A stretch of 64,000 nucleotides of DNA from Capilliphycus salinus (lineage in GTDB: Bacteria; Cyanobacteriota; Cyanobacteriia; Cyanobacteriales; Microcoleaceae). The position numbers and the translations under genes were made by a program. Position 1 is the stretch's first letter. Each line of letters begins with the position of its first letter. This document shows, piece by piece, positions 28,902 to 39,400 of the stretch. The notes beneath the pieces were generated by a model. That model did not search any database, was not told the DNA's origin, and was given only the letters and a program-made list of their open reading frames with translations. The stretch lies in contig NZ_CP178543.1 of NCBI RefSeq assembly GCF_047276495.1, positions 3,100,001 to 3,164,000 of the forward strand, read 5' to 3'.

Positions 28902-30032
28902 TTACTCGCCTTCGATATTGGCGATCGCATCAACAGCAGATGACTCTCCCGAAACAACCGCCAAAATTCCCGGCAAATACTCATCCATCATCATTACATT
29001 CGTATAAACTAACGATTGAATCAAAGCCGAACTGAGCGTATCTCCTTCGACATCAATAGAAGTTTTGAAGCGAATTTCCCCATCGATAAAATCCAGTTCA
29101 AAATTACCGATAATCGTGCCATAATTTGCTCTGGAAATAAATTCTGCGATCGCCTGCCGTTTGTCTTCGGGAGCATTAACCGAACAAATCGAATAAAAAA
29201 CAAACTGTTTTTGTGCTTCCCTAACTTTAGCGTAACAGTCCCAAGTTCCGTTTTTTCCTTGAAAAGCCGAACGCAAAGCCAAATCCCCTTGAATTTTAGT
29301 AAACGGCCAATCATCTTCGGTAAAAAAGTTGAGAACGGTTTGAAACATAGAAGGGTTCAAAGAAGATTTTGAGGTGAGTTCTTGAAAAAAGTTAGACAGT
29401 GTTCCGACGGTTTCATCGGCAAATTCTTGCACCGCACTATCCAAACTTCCCCCAACAACATCGGTAAAAAAGCGGGTAATATTTTCCGATAATTCTTCCT
29501 CGGAAACCGAATTACCATTTAAAGTCTGAGGACTGACATAAGACCAAAACGTGCGATAGCCAATTTCTCCCGAATTTTGCTGTTGTTTAACCGACAAAGC
29601 CAACCAATTTTCAGTTTCTAACAAAGTGAAAGGATGATTAGTTTCAGAGGGAATATAGCTGTCCGGTGAGGATGCTTGCTGTTGACTGAGGTTAGACAGA
29701 TAAAAAGCCGCTTCTTCGGCGTTGGTCGCCTGTGGTCGAAGCAGGGGAAGTCTATCGGGTTTGAGAGTGGCTTCGATATGGATATCGAGTTCCGGTTGGA
29801 AGTGGCTATTGGTTAAAGGAGTCCGAACTTCTGGCTTGAGGTTGAACAGTGCTTCGCTGTCAATTCGGTGGTAGAGTTCGGGAGTAACCGGAAAACTCAG
29901 GCGACACTCGATAATTTCCCCATCCTGTTGAATTAGGGTAACAGTTGCATTCTGAAGGTGAACGGGGGAGTTGGAATCAGACCAAAGTTGCAAGGGATTG
30001 ATCGAAGCAACAGACTGAATTAGCATACCCAT
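28902..30032 (-). CDS. YbjN-domain protein in the CIS cluster
   Basis: A 376-residue protein. The C-terminal 140 residues match the YbjN fold, related to type III secretion chaperones: FTEDDWPFTKIQGDLALRSA, GTWDCYAKVREAQKQFVFYS and NYGTIIGNFELDFIDGEIRF. The N-terminal half is beta-rich (IIECRLSFPVTPELYHRIDS) and unrecognised. The relation to secretion chaperones and the proximity to the DUF4157 effector make it a candidate cargo chaperone; inference. GTG or downstream ATG starts are possible. Confidence 0.62.
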   Translation of the reverse strand: MGMLIQSVASINPLQLWSDSNSPVHLQNATVTLIQQDGEIIECRLSFPVTPELYHRIDSEALFNLKPEVRTPLTNSHFQPELDIHIEATLKPDRLPLLRPQATNAEEAAFYLSNLSQQQASSPDSYIPSETNHPFTLLETENWLALSVKQQQNSGEIGYRTFWSYVSPQTLNGNSVSEEELSENITRFFTDVVGGSLDSAVQEFADETVGTLSNFFQELTSKSSLNPSMFQTVLNFFTEDDWPFTKIQGDLALRSAFQGKNGTWDCYAKVREAQKQFVFYSICSVNAPEDKRQAIAEFISRANYGTIIGNFELDFIDGEIRFKTSIDVEGDTLSSALIQSLVYTNVMMMDEYLPGILAVVSGESSAVDAIANIEGE

Positions 30033-30077
30033 GATGGTTGAGATTGAATGACCGATAAAGATTGGCGATCGCTTATC

Positions 30078-30358
30078 AAAAGTAGGTTGGGTTGAGGTAC
30101 GAAACCCAACATTATTAGGTAATGCTTGACAAGCGAATCGCGAACTTCCACTTTTTTAAGGATGTAAACTCACGGTGTTGGGTTTCGCTTTGGTATTAAA
30201 TCGATAAGTCTCCTCAAAACTACTAATTCGCTCAACCCAACCTACAGGCTTCCACTTTTTTTAAGGATGTAAACTCACGGCGTTGGGTTTCGCTTTGCTA
30301 TTGAATTGATCGGGTTTTACAAAACTATTGATTCGCTCAACCCAACCTACAGGCGATC
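30078..30358. repeat. cluster of REP-like elements
   Basis: At least three copies of the GTTGGGTTTCGC...GCTCAACCCAACCTACA hairpin family, two inside longer near-identical units that start with ACTTTTTTAAGGATGTAAACTCACGG. No gene is seen in 30033-30364. Confidence 0.75.
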
Positions 30359-30364
30359 GCATTG

Positions 30365-30607
30365 TTAGTCTTCGGGATTATCGTAAACATGGGTTGTCAG
30401 TCCCCGACGTTCCAACCCTTCTAGAATATTGTGAACCTCAATTAACTCCCGGTTTTCAGGTTTGCGAAGCCATTCGGTTAGTGCTTCGACAACAATATCG
30501 CTCAACGTCCAGTCTCGACCTGCATCTTTAAATGGCGCGATCGCACGGACTAGAAAATCAATATCCTGGGGAAGTTGCGCCCTAAACTGTACTGTCTTCG
30601 TCTTCAT
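30365..30607 (-). CDS. small ribbon-helix-helix-like protein
   Basis: An 80-residue protein: an N-terminal strand TKTVQFRAQLPQDIDFLV, then helices ending DWTLSDIVVEALTEWLRKPE, a pattern typical of RHH DNA-binding antitoxin or CopG-like proteins. The tail is acidic. No toxin gene is adjacent. It is flanked by REP clusters and appears unrelated to the CIS. Confidence 0.5.
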   Translation of the reverse strand: MKTKTVQFRAQLPQDIDFLVRAIAPFKDAGRDWTLSDIVVEALTEWLRKPENRELIEVHNILEGLERRGLTTHVYDNPED

Positions 30608-30739
30608 TGCTGCATAGCAGAGCTACTAAGCAATCCTGACACATAGCAAGGTCTAAAGCCAACTATTGCTATTTTGTTGTTTTGCTGTTTTGCTGTAAAA
30701 TGGGATCGGTTCAACAAAATTTCCACAGAGGCTCAACTG

Positions 30740-30895
30740 ATGGTTACACTCACCGATGATGAAGTCGCCTTGATCAAGTCCATCCTGATCGCACTCAGGA
30801 AAATCAAGGTTCGGGACATCGATCAGGCGTTGGTCATGTTATCGAAAGGGGAAACGCCTAAAACCAAACTCGGTAAACGGAGGTTAGAAAAATGA
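30740..30895 (+). CDS. 51-residue protein, paralogue of the next gene
   Basis: Starts MVTLTDDEVALIKSILIALR and continues KIKVRDIDQALVMLS. I choose the ATG at 30740 because the similarity to the next product begins there; the open frame extends further upstream. Its ATGA overlap with 30892 indicates coupled translation. Family not recognised; a small helical protein with a basic tail (KLGKRRLEK). Confidence 0.5.
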   Translation: MVTLTDDEVALIKSILIALRKIKVRDIDQALVMLSKGETPKTKLGKRRLEK

Positions 30896-31098
30896 TTGTT
30901 TTGACAGACGAACAGGCTAATGCAGTTCATCGGTTGCTAACTTGTGTTCTGCTCAACGAATCCTATCAAATCTCGGACGTAGAAGACGCTCTCGTTTGGA
31001 TATCACCGGAAAACCGACAGATTCTTTGTCCATTTGATTCGTTGTGGTCAAAAAATTTGGCTCAAGAAATTGTTCGGGAGTTGAGAAATCGACCCTAA
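30892..31098 (+). CDS. 68-residue protein, paralogue of the preceding gene
   Basis: Starts MIVLTDEQANAVHRLLTCVL and continues QISDVEDALVWIS, matching the preceding product in pattern (LTDxE/Q, hydrophobic helix, I.DV/I.AL). It has a 20-residue C-terminal extension. It overlaps the upstream stop by 4 nt. Function unknown; such tandem small pairs may form heterodimers, but nothing else shows this. Confidence 0.5.
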   Translation: MIVLTDEQANAVHRLLTCVLLNESYQISDVEDALVWISPENRQILCPFDSLWSKNLAQEIVRELRNRP

Positions 31099-31139
31099 AC
31101 TGTTGACAGGTTTGAAAAATGGCTTGTGTTGGTAATATT

Positions 31140-31590
31140 TATAGGGGTTGGGTCGAGCGAAAGCAACACCCAACTTACTTCATTAATATACCAGGCGATC
31201 GCTTATCAAAAGTAGGTTGGGTTTCGTACCTCAACCCAACATTATTAGGTAATGCTTGACTGGCGAATCGCGAACTTCCACTTTTTTTAAGGATGTAAAC
31301 TCACAGTGTTGGGTTTCGCTTTGCTATTGAATTGATTGGGTTTTACAAAACTATTGATTCGCTCAACCCAACCTACAAGTGAATCGCGAACTTCCACTTT
31401 TTTTAAGGATGTAAACTCACGGCGTTGGGTTTCGCTTTGCTATTGAATTGATTGGGTTGTCCAAAACTATTGATTCGCTCAACCCAACCTACAACTTTTT
31501 CTAAGTGTTGGGTTTGACTTTGATCTTAAATTGATTAGTCTTTTCTAAGCCATTGATTTATTCAACCCAACCTACAACTTTTTTTAAGTA
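31140..31590. repeat. long cluster of REP-like elements
   Basis: Five or more copies of the GTTGGGTTTCG...CAACCCAACCTAC hairpin, two as about 100-bp units (near 31265-31380 and 31383-31495) with the shared lead-in CGCGAACTTCCACTTTTTTT. No gene is seen from 31099 to 31668. Confidence 0.75.
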
Positions 31591-31668
31591 ATTAAGCGGA
31601 CATGATCTAACTCTCCCAAGAGAACTATTAAACAGGAATTACACGTTACCAAAAAGCCCTTCTTTTCA

Positions 31669-32538
31669 CTATTTTGGCTCGTCTTCTGACTGTTGATGAG
31701 TTTTTAACTTCAAAAATCCATCAGTAAATGAGGAGCTTTTCCGCTTACTAAAAGATTCTGCGATCGCATCTTGTGCTGATTTTCTATACTGCTGTTTTCT
31801 TTTTTCCTCCAACTGTTTTTCTTTGTCTACAAATAAATCTTTGCTAATCGATTTAATCATTTCATCAATTTTTTCTCCAACTGTATCAGGTGACTGATTA
31901 ATTTGGTCTGCAAAATCCTGTAGTTTAGCTACAATTTCCCTCAGATAAACCTCAAGGTTTGAGGAAGACAATATTTCTCCCAATTGGTCAGGTAGTTCTT
32001 CCATTTCCTCGCCGACTTTGATTCCTTGAAGTTCTAGCTTCTCCCGCCAGGAACGCATACGCGCACGGGCTTCCTCGACTTTTGCGGGGTTTGTAGAGGT
32101 TGATTCACCTAATAATTGTTTCAGTTCGGTATAGACATTCTGAAAAGCTGTTTGGGCTGTTTCCGGATTATTTTGAAGTTCTTCGTAAGAGACACCTAGA
32201 AGTGAAGAAATCAGGGTTTGGGCTGATTGAGATTTTTCTGATGATGGGGTAGGATTTGATGAAACGTCTTGTGATGTTTGTGTGGAGAATGCCATGAAAT
32301 TTGAGAAGGCATTTTTAGCTTCCTCAAAAGCTTGGTTCATTTCAGTTTGGAGATAAGCTTTGGCTTCTGATTCTGAAATTTCAAAGGAAGTTAGTGCAGT
32401 GGCATCAACTTGCTTTTCACTGCCGTTGAGTGTAAAAAGGATAAAATCTCCATTGGGAAGTTCTCGATCGTTGGGAATGAGAAAGTAATGAGAACGGGTA
32501 GAATCAGTCCACAATGTTAATTTATTTTGGCTGCTCAT
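31669..32538 (-). CDS. unrecognised helical protein downstream of the CIS effector
   Basis: A 289-residue protein. The N-terminal 65 residues are beta-rich (LTLWTDSTRSHYFLIPNDRE), then a Ser/Thr/Gln linker, then charged helices to the end (VEEARARMRSWREKLELQGI, KIDEMIKSISKDLFVDKEKQ). No catalytic motif, signal or transmembrane helix. It follows the HEAT-like and effector genes in the same direction, so a chaperone, adaptor or immunity role is possible; none is demonstrated. Confidence 0.55.
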   Translation of the reverse strand: MSSQNKLTLWTDSTRSHYFLIPNDRELPNGDFILFTLNGSEKQVDATALTSFEISESEAKAYLQTEMNQAFEEAKNAFSNFMAFSTQTSQDVSSNPTPSSEKSQSAQTLISSLLGVSYEELQNNPETAQTAFQNVYTELKQLLGESTSTNPAKVEEARARMRSWREKLELQGIKVGEEMEELPDQLGEILSSSNLEVYLREIVAKLQDFADQINQSPDTVGEKIDEMIKSISKDLFVDKEKQLEEKRKQQYRKSAQDAIAESFSKRKSSSFTDGFLKLKTHQQSEDEPK

Positions 32539-32591
32539 AGTAATTTAAGTAATTTCATTAGGTAAAGTTTGCAGTTATTGGCGTGGATAAT

Positions 32592-33389
32592 TTAACGAGA
32601 TGAACGACGAGAGATCGCATTCTCTACATCTTCTTTCAAAACAGGTATTCCTAATGTTTTTAGATGTTGAAGAGTTGCTAGAGTCGCTTCTCCTTCACCA
32701 TCTCCCAAGGCATTTGCTAGTTCTCTCAACATTCGTTGATTCTGGGGATAATTAGAAATCAATTGATTTGCGTAAGTTGCGGCTGTGTCATCGTCAAGGC
32801 GTGCTAATGGAATTAGTAAGCAGGCGACTTGAAATGCTAGATCGAACTCTAAAGGTGTATGTTGTTGTAGTGTTGCTATGCTGGCTTCAATAGCTGCAAT
32901 AATTTCGTTTTTTACAGCTATTGTTATTTCTTTCTCCCTGAGAGTAGCTAATGCTAAAGTCCGACCAAAATAATACAGATGATACACGCCGAGGAGTGCC
33001 TTGGTTGCAGCTATCTGCCATTGCTTGAGTGTCGGGTATTCTTCACAGTAGTAGCTTGTCTTTAGCGCGTCAGCAAGCATTTCAAAGGCAGAGTCACTTC
33101 CCGATATTCGCTCGTATGCTACAGGTGAATTTTTCCACGGAACTTCTTCAGAATTAGAAGCCCAATCTATGAGCGTTTGGAAGCCAGAAGGATGTCCCCA
33201 GGAAGTCAGCATGACGCAGGCTAGCAGTCGATGATATGGTTCACCTGAATTGAGCAGATCTACAAGTGCTGGAATACGGTCTTCGTAACCTCCGTCAAGA
33301 CCGTCATCGATTATATCTTGAAGTTGTTCTTGCTTGCCTTCACGATCTGTGAAGAGTAATTCTTCTGTAGCATTTAACGATTGCATCAA
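32592..33389 (-). CDS. HEAT-repeat-like protein, candidate immunity protein
   Basis: A 265-residue all-helical protein: RIPALVDLLNSGEPYHRLLA and VMLTSWGHPSGFQTLIDWA look like HEAT repeats, with more helices to the end (LATLQHLKTLGIPVLKEDVE). It starts 56 nt after the DUF4157 effector stop, on the same strand. In polymorphic toxin loci an immunity gene directly follows the toxin C-terminus, and HEAT-like immunity proteins exist. That context is the only basis for the call. Confidence 0.5.
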   Translation of the reverse strand: MMQSLNATEELLFTDREGKQEQLQDIIDDGLDGGYEDRIPALVDLLNSGEPYHRLLACVMLTSWGHPSGFQTLIDWASNSEEVPWKNSPVAYERISGSDSAFEMLADALKTSYYCEEYPTLKQWQIAATKALLGVYHLYYFGRTLALATLREKEITIAVKNEIIAAIEASIATLQQHTPLEFDLAFQVACLLIPLARLDDDTAATYANQLISNYPQNQRMLRELANALGDGEGEATLATLQHLKTLGIPVLKEDVENAISRRSSR

Positions 33390-33445
33390 AACTGCCTCCT
33401 TAGTTTTAGCTTCCTGTTGAATAACTCTGCTCTAACTTCAAATTG

Positions 33446-36400
33446 TTACTCCCGATCCACATATTGCTGGTGCAATGGATCGCTCGTGTAGGATCTGGCT
33501 CTTTGAGAGTTATAGATTTGTCCCTCTGGTTGTAAATTATTTGGATCTCTATACCATGTTTCTGCCTCGTTCCTACTTATAGCCCATATCTGTGCGTCGT
33601 CTTCGACCGTGAAAGTATCCCCATCAGCATTATTATTTATGTGATCTCGCCACTGAGTTATGTGACCAATCGTTGCAATGTCTTCACCTGGCCGTGCATC
33701 TTTCTTTCGTGGCAAATACTGTCTTTGATTGTTAGGTCCGACTATACATTCATATTCCCTGCGTTGATGTTGTTGATTCGGTTGGTGACGAGAATTCTGC
33801 CAATAGTTGTCCTCAAAATCATCTCCCCAAGCGGGGCGTGAGATTCCATCCCACAACTGTGTTCCTTCGATATCTTGCTGATAGGGTTGCCGTTGCAGGT
33901 TTCTTCTTGGCGGCTGTACTCCTAATTCGTTTAATTCTGTTGTGCGCCTTGTCGCTCCCCGAGTTCTTGATTGACGGTCAACCGTACCCTGTGTGCTGCT
34001 CAAGGTACTCATTCTGGTTGCTGTTCGGTTACTTCTTCGTTGTTGACCACCAGGTGGAATGCAATATCCTTTGCCAGAAAAGCGACACCACGTACCATCC
34101 TCTTTTTGCTTCCATTCGTGGTCGTTGGGCAGTTTAATCTCTTCAACAAATTCTCCTTCATTTATCGACCTGCTTTCCGCTTTTCCTGCCAATTCAAGTT
34201 CTGTATTGAGTTCTTCTGATGTCAGTTCATCACCTCGCTTAGGAGCAGTGTTCTTCAAAATCTCCTGTTCTTTTGTGGTCATCGGTAAGTCACTGTCTGA
34301 CTTCAAACCATGAGGTGTGCCTGCATCTGCATCCGGTTGGGTATTACTGGGTTTATCTACCCCCGAACGAGTGCCGCTTGGCAATTCACTTTCAGGCGTT
34401 TTCACTTGCGTTCCAGGGGCTTTAACGTCTGTATCAGGAGCTTTGGCTGAATAAGGCCCGTTGAGATAGGTTGGTGGAATAGTACCTTTGACGAGATACT
34501 CGCCGTCGCGTGTTGTGTTGTAGTATGCCAACAACCTACGCTCAAGTTTGCTAGCTTTCTTTTTGCTGATCTTTAATGAAGCGACATACTCAGGAATTCC
34601 CTGTGGACCCTTGGCAATGGCGGCATTAATATCTACTGTGGCAATTTGATCGATTTCACTCTTGATCGCACTGGAGATCTGTTCGGGGGTGAGGATCTCA
34701 ACATCCTTGAGTTGACCGGATTGGATATCTGCTCGCAACTGTGGTAAATCGAGTTCAACTTCTGAATCTCCGTATGTCTTGGCAACACCACCCTTTTCGG
34801 TGAGGAAGGAAGTGTAGGGACTATCCCCTTTAGCTGGATCGCTGCCGTAAACGTGTTCTAGAGGAGTTGCCGAACCCTTGGGATTTGCGGGAACCAGCGA
34901 ACCATCTTCAGCAACATGGGATTTCGGCTTGCCTTTATGATTAACCAGGGCAGCGAAATCGTTATCCTGGCGGATAATACGAACGGCTTCCTTCGCTTCT
35001 TGAAGTTTTTCTTGAGGGTTAGATGTTTGTTCGGTTTTTGGATCTACATCCATTTCTTGACAATCTGAGCAGCGAACTACTCGACCATCTTTGAGAACTT
35101 TGATTTCATGTCCATCAGGCATTTGCTCTTTAGCAACTACACCTGGCTCGACTTCTGGCTCATCTTTATGGGTGGTACGTCCATTCGGTGTATCGATTTC
35201 AGGTGGTTTCACCTGTGTCTCAGGCACTTTGACTTCTGTTTGGGGAGACTTAACAGAGGTTTCAGGTGCTTTGCCTCCTGTTTCAGGTGCCTTAACTTCT
35301 GTTTCAGGACTCTTACTGCTAGGCATATTCACATCAAGATCCCGAGTTGGGGGAGCATCAACTCCACCACCAAAGCCACTCTTGATCTTATTGCCGAGTG
35401 AAGTACCCAACTGTTCCCCGACTTGGGACGATTGAGTTTGCATTCCCTCAATGTTTTGACCAAATTTACCAAGTTTATTCAGATTTTCAGTAGAAATATG
35501 GACTGCCGCACCAATACCTGCACCAATGAGAACACCTTCGAGGGTAATAGGATTGCCAACTGCCAAGTCACCAGCAATAGTTCCTGCCACATCAAATCCT
35601 ACATCAATTCCAAATTTAGCGGTCGATTGAGTCAGTCCAGTACCCAGTTTGCCTGCTGCACCCAATACATTTCCTAATGCACCACCAGCACCACCGAGCG
35701 CACCACCAATTGCTCCAGCAAGGACAGCTTTACCAATATCCTCAAAGATGGGCTTACCATCAATCAGGTTGTTGCCCATCTGCACCACTGCACCTGCTGC
35801 GGCACCAACGATTGCCCCACCAACCACCATGCCAATTCCACTGGCTACTGCGGCACTTGCGCCCAATGCTCCAGCAACTGCTCCCACTGCACCAATAGCG
35901 ACGGGTGCGACAACGATTGCAACTGCAATGACTGCAACAACTAGGAGCGCCTTAGCGATTCCCTTCAAGACCTTAACCCCGCGTGGTTCCTCTTTCGCTG
36001 CTGCTTCTTCAGCATATTTATCGATATCTGCTTCCATCTGGTCGAACGCACCCCGCAGTCCTTCTTCTAGCTCACTCACGCCCTTTTCAATACCACTTTC
36101 CAAATTTTGGTTAACTTCCTCGAAAGTGGTTTCAATTCCTTGAGTTACCTCATTAAAACCTTGAACAGCGGAGTTGGTGATGTCTGTAACTGTGGTTGAG
36201 AATGCTTCTTGAGTCTGATTGAAGTAGTCTGTGGCACCTTGATTGAGATTGGTCAGGGTTGTCTTGGCTGCTTCGACAACAGTCATTGACTCTTGAAGCC
36301 CAGTTTGAGCGAGGGTACTGACCCCACTTACGACTTGCTGTCCTCCCTGGGCGATGCCTTGTTCTGATGCTGCAATGCCTTGTTCTGTTTGCTGCTGTAC

Positions 36401-39400
36401 CTTCGTCACAGAATTGTCAAATTGTCCAAGGACTTCTGCTAAAGCTGCACTCAACTCGTCTGGGTTTGGTGCGGGTATTCCTTGAAGTTGGGCTTGAGAT
36501 TCTTGTAGTGCATTTTGAAGACTGGTAGCGGCTTGGTTGACTCCATCTTGTAAGGAGGCGATCGCTTTTTGAGCATCTCGGTCAATGACTGATATTTGGC
36601 GTTCACCATAACCTGCTAAAAGTTGCAGTTGACTGGCTTGCTGTTGGTCTAAGGATTGTAATGTTGCTTGCAAGCTTTCATTGGCTGCTTCAGTTAAGCT
36701 CGTTTGTGTTTCTTCTACTTGAGACAGAACCTGCTGTTCGGCTGTATCTAAGCTTTCTAGGCTAGCCTGATGGTGATTTTTCAGAGTTTCACGAGATTGA
36801 TCTGCGATTTGCAGTACCGTTTCAATGTCTTTTGATTTGCCTTCTTGGACTTGATCGGCTTGTTTGTTGGCTTCGTCGATCAGACCTTGTTTATATTCTT
36901 TTCCAACTTCTCTGGCTGCATTGGCTCTAGCTCTATTGCGGTTATCTGTTAGCGGGCCATCCCAGAAGTTATCATCTTTACCTGTAATCTTAGACTCGTA
37001 TTCTTTTGCTCTTTCTTCGGCTCTAGCTAGAGCTTCATCACCGATCCGCGCACCTGCATCACGGTATTTTTCGCCTGCTTGATTGTAAACTTCTTCGATG
37101 TGGGTTGTTTGGTTATCGACCTTTTCATCGAGTGTTTGTAGTGCTGTGTTCTGTTCTGAATCAATTTCTTGGCGAGCATTCGCAGTGGTTTGAGGAATTG
37201 CTGCTGCTGTTGCTTGATATTTGGCTTGAATTTGCGCGATCGCAGCTTGTGCTTCACTTTGAGCTTGTGAGCGCAATTGTACAATTTGAGCTGTGACAAC
37301 GGCTTTTTGTTGCTCAACTGCTGCCATTACACCTGCTTTAGCATTCTCGGCGGCGGCTAAGATGCGTTCTGGAATTGATTCTCCTAATCCTGTAATTGTC
37401 TGTACTCGTTCTGCTGCTTGGGCGAGGAAGTCACTTGCTTGTGCATCTGCTTGAGCGCGCTGCTGTTCTAGGAGTGCTGAATTGCCACTTGGATCGGCTT
37501 TTCTGGCAATGACTGTCCCTTTTTCTCCCTCACCCGTTGCTTGGGGTTCTGGTAAGGCAAATTTAATACCCATTGAGGCTAACTGTGTTACCTCTGCATT
37601 CGTTGATTCTAATTTTGTTGTGGCTTTCTGGGCATCAGCGACGCTTTGTTCTTTTTCGGCTTCTGTTTCAGGGTTGGTTGCTTTTTTATTGCCTTCTCCT
37701 TCTAGGTTCGAGCTTGCTTTTTCGCGATCGGCAGTCGCTTCTTTAAGGGCTTGTGCTTCTGGTACATCTTTTAATGTTTTACCTCCTTTCTCAGCACCTT
37801 TGCCTGTTCCTTCTTTACCTTTAGTCTGATTTCCCCCCTGAGCTTTGTTCTCTTTTGCTTGGGCTTTTTGAGGTAACTGAACCTCTTGCTTCGGGTCTAC
37901 TGCTTGTAGAGCTTCTTTTGTTGGGTTAGTGTCTTTTTCCTGTTGCGGTTGTAAACCTCTTTGACTAGCTTGGGGTGCATTTTCATTCTTTGCAGGAGAG
38001 GACTGCTTTGCTTCTGTTTCAGGACTGTTGTTCGGTTTTGTTTTTGTTTGAGTTCCACCTGCTGTATCGACGACTTGGGTTTCCTCGTTGTTTGGTGAGT
38101 CTGTTTGGGTAGAGTTGGCTTTATCTTTATCTTCAGATGGGGTTTGCTGTTTCGTTTGAACTAAGCCCTTCTGCTGTGAATCATTGCCATGAGTACAATT
38201 TTGTGTTCCTGGACACATCTGTACGGCTGGGGAGTTCGTTTGAAGCTCGACTTCACCTAATTCTGCGCTTAACTGAGACTCAATGCTACTACTCCCCGAA
38301 CTTGACGCGCCGCCCCCTTCACTCGGAGGAGTCGAACCCGAACTTGCTGGAGTTTGCTCTGAGGGCGCTGTTTCGCCTCCTGTGGCTTCGGGGAGGTCGG
38401 ACGTACCCCCCTCAACGGTGGACGGTGTGGGAACGGTTTGAACGGCTTCTGATGATGTCTCCTCCCGCCTTTGAATGGTGGGTTCGGCCAACGGAGTCAT
38501 ACTCTTCATTTGAACTTTGTTGGCTTTGGAAGACTTTTTATTGTTGGAATTATTGTTTGATTTTGCAGTTTTTCCGCCCGTTTGTTGGATGGTGTGGGTC
38601 AGTTCGTGGGCTAATAGTTCCTGACCTTTACCCGAACTCGGATCGTATTTTCCTGAGTTGAAATAGATATCGTTTCCGTGCGTAAACGCTTGCGCTCCCA
38701 GTTCTTGGTTCATCTGGGCGGCTTGGGAGTCGGTATGAACTCGCACCTCACTAAAATCCGCCCCAAACCGAGATTCCATGAAGGATCGAGTATCTTCGGG
38801 TAGGAGACTTCCTCCCCCTTTTTCGCTAGCTAACCTATTCTCTAAACTGGGTGTTACTTGTGCTTTTCCTGCTTTATTATCTCGAACGGACTTGAGGTTT
38901 ACCGAACTCTCTAACCGTCTTTGAACTGAGGTAATTGATTGGGCGATGGGTTGCTTTTGAACGGTGGATTCTTCTTTTTCAACATCCTGAGACTGAGGTG
39001 TATTTTCCTCTGTTTTTGTCTCCGGCATTGTCATTACTTTGGCGGCAACGTTATCCGCTTCTTGTTCGTATTTGTCTCCCGGTTGACCAACGGTTAATTT
39101 AGTTTGAACTTCACTATTTTTCTGTTCTTCTTCGGGAGTTGATTGTTTTTGAACGGTTTCTTCTTCAGGTTTTTGTGAGGATTCTTGTTGTTGAACTGTT
39201 TCTTCTTCCGGTTTTTGTGAGGATTCTTGTTGTTGAATGGTTGAATCTAATTGAGTCTGAACTTCCGTATCTTTTTGTTCTTCTTCGGGAGATTCTTGCT
39301 GTTGAATTGTCTCTTCTTCTGGCTTTTGCTCAGATTCTTGTTGTTGAATAGTCGAATCTAATTGAGTCTGAACGTCTGTATCTTTCTGTTCTTCTTCGGG

